Of a DNA stretch of 64,000 bases, positions 48,507 to 64,000 are shown in pieces. Within the stretch, counting starts at the first letter, position 1. Every line of letters starts with the position of its first letter. Both the position numbers and the translations under genes were made by a program. Below the pieces are notes generated by a model, which did no database searches, was not told the DNA's origin, and saw only the letters and a list, made by a program, of their open reading frames with translations. Source of the stretch: Branchiostoma belcheri (lineage: Eukaryota > Chordata > Leptocardii > Amphioxiformes > Branchiostomatidae); contig NW_017804420.1 of the NCBI RefSeq assembly GCF_001625305.1, positions 1,151,786 to 1,215,785 of the forward strand, read 5' to 3'.

Positions 48507-48516
48507 TCTCGCGAGA
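48507..48516. promoter_or_regulatory. TCTCGCGAGA palindrome
   Basis: A perfect copy of the palindromic core-promoter element found in many TATA-less bidirectional housekeeping promoters, centred between PNRC and KAT2. Confidence 0.65.
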
Positions 48517-48531
48517 TCTCGCCAATTTGAT

Positions 48532-48537
48532 CACGTG
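48532..48537. promoter_or_regulatory. E box CACGTG
   Basis: CACGTG in the context GATCACGTGAA, the class of site bound by USF, MYC or MITF/TFE factors, 15 bp from the TCTCGCGAGA element. Confidence 0.55.
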
Positions 48538-48788
48538 AATGCTAACTAGGAGAGTCGATGATGATGATGATGATGCAGAGTCTCCGGAAATCGTACTATG
48601 CGGTCTCCATCAAGGCATGATTGATAAATCTCACTTATAACTTTATTTCTTGGCCAGGCCAGCTTGCGTGCGATGTCGTAATTAATGTGTAGGCAATGGT
48701 TGTCATCTAGGTCAACTCTGCACACTTCGTTGTACAGACAAGATGTTTTCTATCGCTATCCACTGAGGCACATGATTTTTTGAGAGAG

Positions 48789-59538
<10,750 letters not shown>

Positions 59539-60282
59539 AGCTTGACCAGTGATATGTTGTTTCTAGTAAGCGGAAACATCTTATAGATGAGATTCCAATA
59601 TCAATTGACTAAGATCTAAGTCGATTGCATATTTGTATACTATTGACTTACCCTGTGTTGTTTTATTGGAGCTTTTGTAAGTTATTGTCAAATCGGCTTT
59701 TCATGAAACGAGCAACTGGTTGTTTCAACTGATGACCATAATAACAGATCTGCCATTGAAAACAAGTTTTGAGGTCTGTTATTGAACAGCAGAAACAGGC
59801 TTGTACATGTATCTGTAAAATTTGTATAGAACAAGGGTATATTCAGAAGCCAACATTACATTGCAGCTACATTTTTTGTGAATTTTGCTCAGTGTAACTA
59901 TATACGCACTTTTTTACTTAGCCTAAATTATTTTATAATCATGTTTGCATATATAGACTGTCACTTCATTAGGAAGGTAAAATACCCTAGGACTAGCTAC
60001 CACTATGATACATGTTACTACTAATTTGGACCCAAAAATAATAATATACTAGTACTGAAACTACTGGAAATATGGCTTTCTAGTAGTGACAATGTAAGGA
60101 CTTAATTAAAACCAGTCAGATAAGACAACACTTCTTTCATGGTGTAAATAGTATTTATTTTCATGCCTTACAGTCAGTGTAGTGTAGAGCGAAGAAACAT
60201 TTCCACTACAGACTTCGGGCAGAGTTACAATCCACCATTAGGATAGAGTTTTCTTGTTTTGTTGACGCAAGGTTTACGGTGT
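59539..60282. other. Convergent 3' ends of KAT2 and RACK1
   Basis: 744 bp separate the two stop codons. The KAT2 side has ATTAAA at 60105-60110. On the minus strand the RACK1 side has AATAAA at 60154-60159, about 125 nt after its stop. The two 3' untranslated regions may come within 50 bp of each other or overlap. Confidence 0.55.
60154..60159 (-). terminator. Poly(A) signal of RACK1
   Basis: TTTATT on the plus strand, AATAAA on the minus strand, 124 nt past the RACK1 stop codon. Confidence 0.65.
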
Positions 60283-63518
<3,236 letters not shown>

Positions 63519-63535
63519 TCAGAAAGATGGGCCAC

Positions 63536-63547
63536 GGAAAGAGGAAG
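63536..63547 (-). promoter_or_regulatory. Candidate 5' TOP start of RACK1 mRNA
   Basis: Reading on the minus strand, CTTCCTCTTTCC begins with C and has 12 pyrimidines, as at the cap site of mTOR-controlled TOP mRNAs such as RACK1 and ribosomal proteins in animals. The exact start is inferred. Confidence 0.5.
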
Positions 63548-63693
63548 TGCCCTTGCCCGTCACCGGAAAAGGGAAGAATTGTGGGAAGGAAAATACCGAC
63601 ATGAGCCTCGTGTGTTTCCGGTCCTTATCGTGACCAATCAAATAAAGCCGTTTGCTTTCGGATAAACTCGTGTGTCATCGGTAATTTGAACAT

Positions 63694-63701
63694 TGACGTC
63701 A
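63694..63701. promoter_or_regulatory. Consensus CRE (TGACGTCA)
   Basis: A full palindromic cAMP-response element 156 bp before the PP2A start codon, in the context ATTGACGTCACT. Confidence 0.6.
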
Positions 63702-63856
63702 CTGCATAGTGAAAATTGTGGCGGCCATTCGGGACTTTTTCCTCGTTTAGTGTCGACCTTCACAAGCCGGGCCAAATTAGAGGGGAATCAGGGAGTTTGG
63801 GTAGATTTTGAACCACATAAACATTACTAAGGTGATAGTTAAGAAACGGCTTCAGC

Positions 63857-63970
63857 ATGGGGGAAATTACAACGAGCAAAACGGAAGCAAAGGACCTGGA
63901 CCAGTGGATAGAGCAGTTGATGGAGTGCAAGCAGCTACAGGAGACCCAAGTCAAAACGTTATGTGACAAG
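63857..63970 (+). CDS. PPP2CA: PP2A catalytic subunit, first coding exon (partial gene)
   Basis: ATG at 63857 opens 38 codons, ending at a GT donor after AAG 63970 (GACAAG|GTACAC). The residues [20 protein letters not shown] and then QVKTLCDK match the N terminus of the PP2A catalytic subunit (human: [24 protein letters not shown]), including the exon boundary after the LCxK sequence. The start is slightly longer than the human one ([12 protein letters not shown]). The metal-binding catalytic core is in later exons beyond the window. PP2A-C is the serine/threonine phosphatase that pairs with the A scaffold and B subunits. PP4 and PP6 are less likely because of the DQWIEQL match. Confidence 0.9.
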
Positions 63971-64000
63971 GTACACTGTCATTTTGCTGGCATAATTCAT

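Larger units (their letters stand above)
48087..48788. promoter_or_regulatory. Shared PNRC/KAT2 intergenic promoter region
   Basis: The 702 bp between two divergent start codons must hold both promoters. It contains the palindrome TCTCGCGAGA at 48507-48516, an element of TATA-less housekeeping promoters; CCAAT boxes (GCCAATCACAAA near 48412 and GCCAATTTGATC near 48521); and an E box, CACGTG, at 48532-48537. A (GAT)n run lies at 48557-48575. ATATGGCGGAAAC, a YY1/ETS-like motif, lies near 48110 just upstream of PNRC. Binding is inferred from motifs only. Confidence 0.6.

Overview
This is an animal nuclear genome window: genes are split into many short exons with GT-AG introns, intergenic space is AT-rich, and tRNA-derived SINEs, MITEs and microsatellites are frequent. 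The gene content points to an invertebrate chordate, most likely an amphioxus (Branchiostoma). There is a palladin-type Ig protein, one pre-duplication GCN5/PCAF gene, and a CAX-type Ca2+/H+ exchanger of a kind mammals lack. The species call is inference; no database search was possible.

Six protein-coding genes were reconstructed by joining exons at splice sites whose phases agree throughout. In order: a CAX cation/proton exchanger (minus, 23 exons, 4561-17859, 757 aa); a palladin orthologue (plus, 16 coding exons, 28037-42790, 605 aa); PNRC, a proline-rich nuclear receptor coactivator (minus, 2 exons, 46831-48086, 156 aa); KAT2, the GCN5/PCAF acetyltransferase (plus, 18 exons, 48789-59538, 812 aa); RACK1 (minus, 6 exons, 60283-63446, 317 aa); and the first coding exon of a PP2A catalytic subunit (plus, 63857-63970, cut by the window edge). 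Neighbours alternate in strand. PNRC/KAT2 and RACK1/PP2A are tight head-to-head pairs with candidate bidirectional promoters; CAX/palladin diverge across about 10 kb; palladin/PNRC and KAT2/RACK1 converge.

Two RACK1 introns carry copies of a box C/D snoRNA whose guide matches SNORD96 (5.8S rRNA), as in the human RACK1 gene.

The rest is rich in mobile DNA: a 1.5-kb foldback repeat at the left end; a 2.9-kb element with perfect terminal inverted repeats and a decayed THAP-like reading frame in a CAX intron; two Harbinger-like MITEs; two copies of a 400-bp MITE in KAT2 introns, one nested inside a hAT-type element that still shows its 8-bp target duplication; an 870-bp inverted-repeat element in palladin; several tRNA-derived SINEs; a coding-like minisatellite at 44.3-45.2 kb; and a perfect palindrome in a RACK1 intron. 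No CRISPR, bacterial operon or viral gene was seen. 18.7-28.0 kb holds no recognisable gene.
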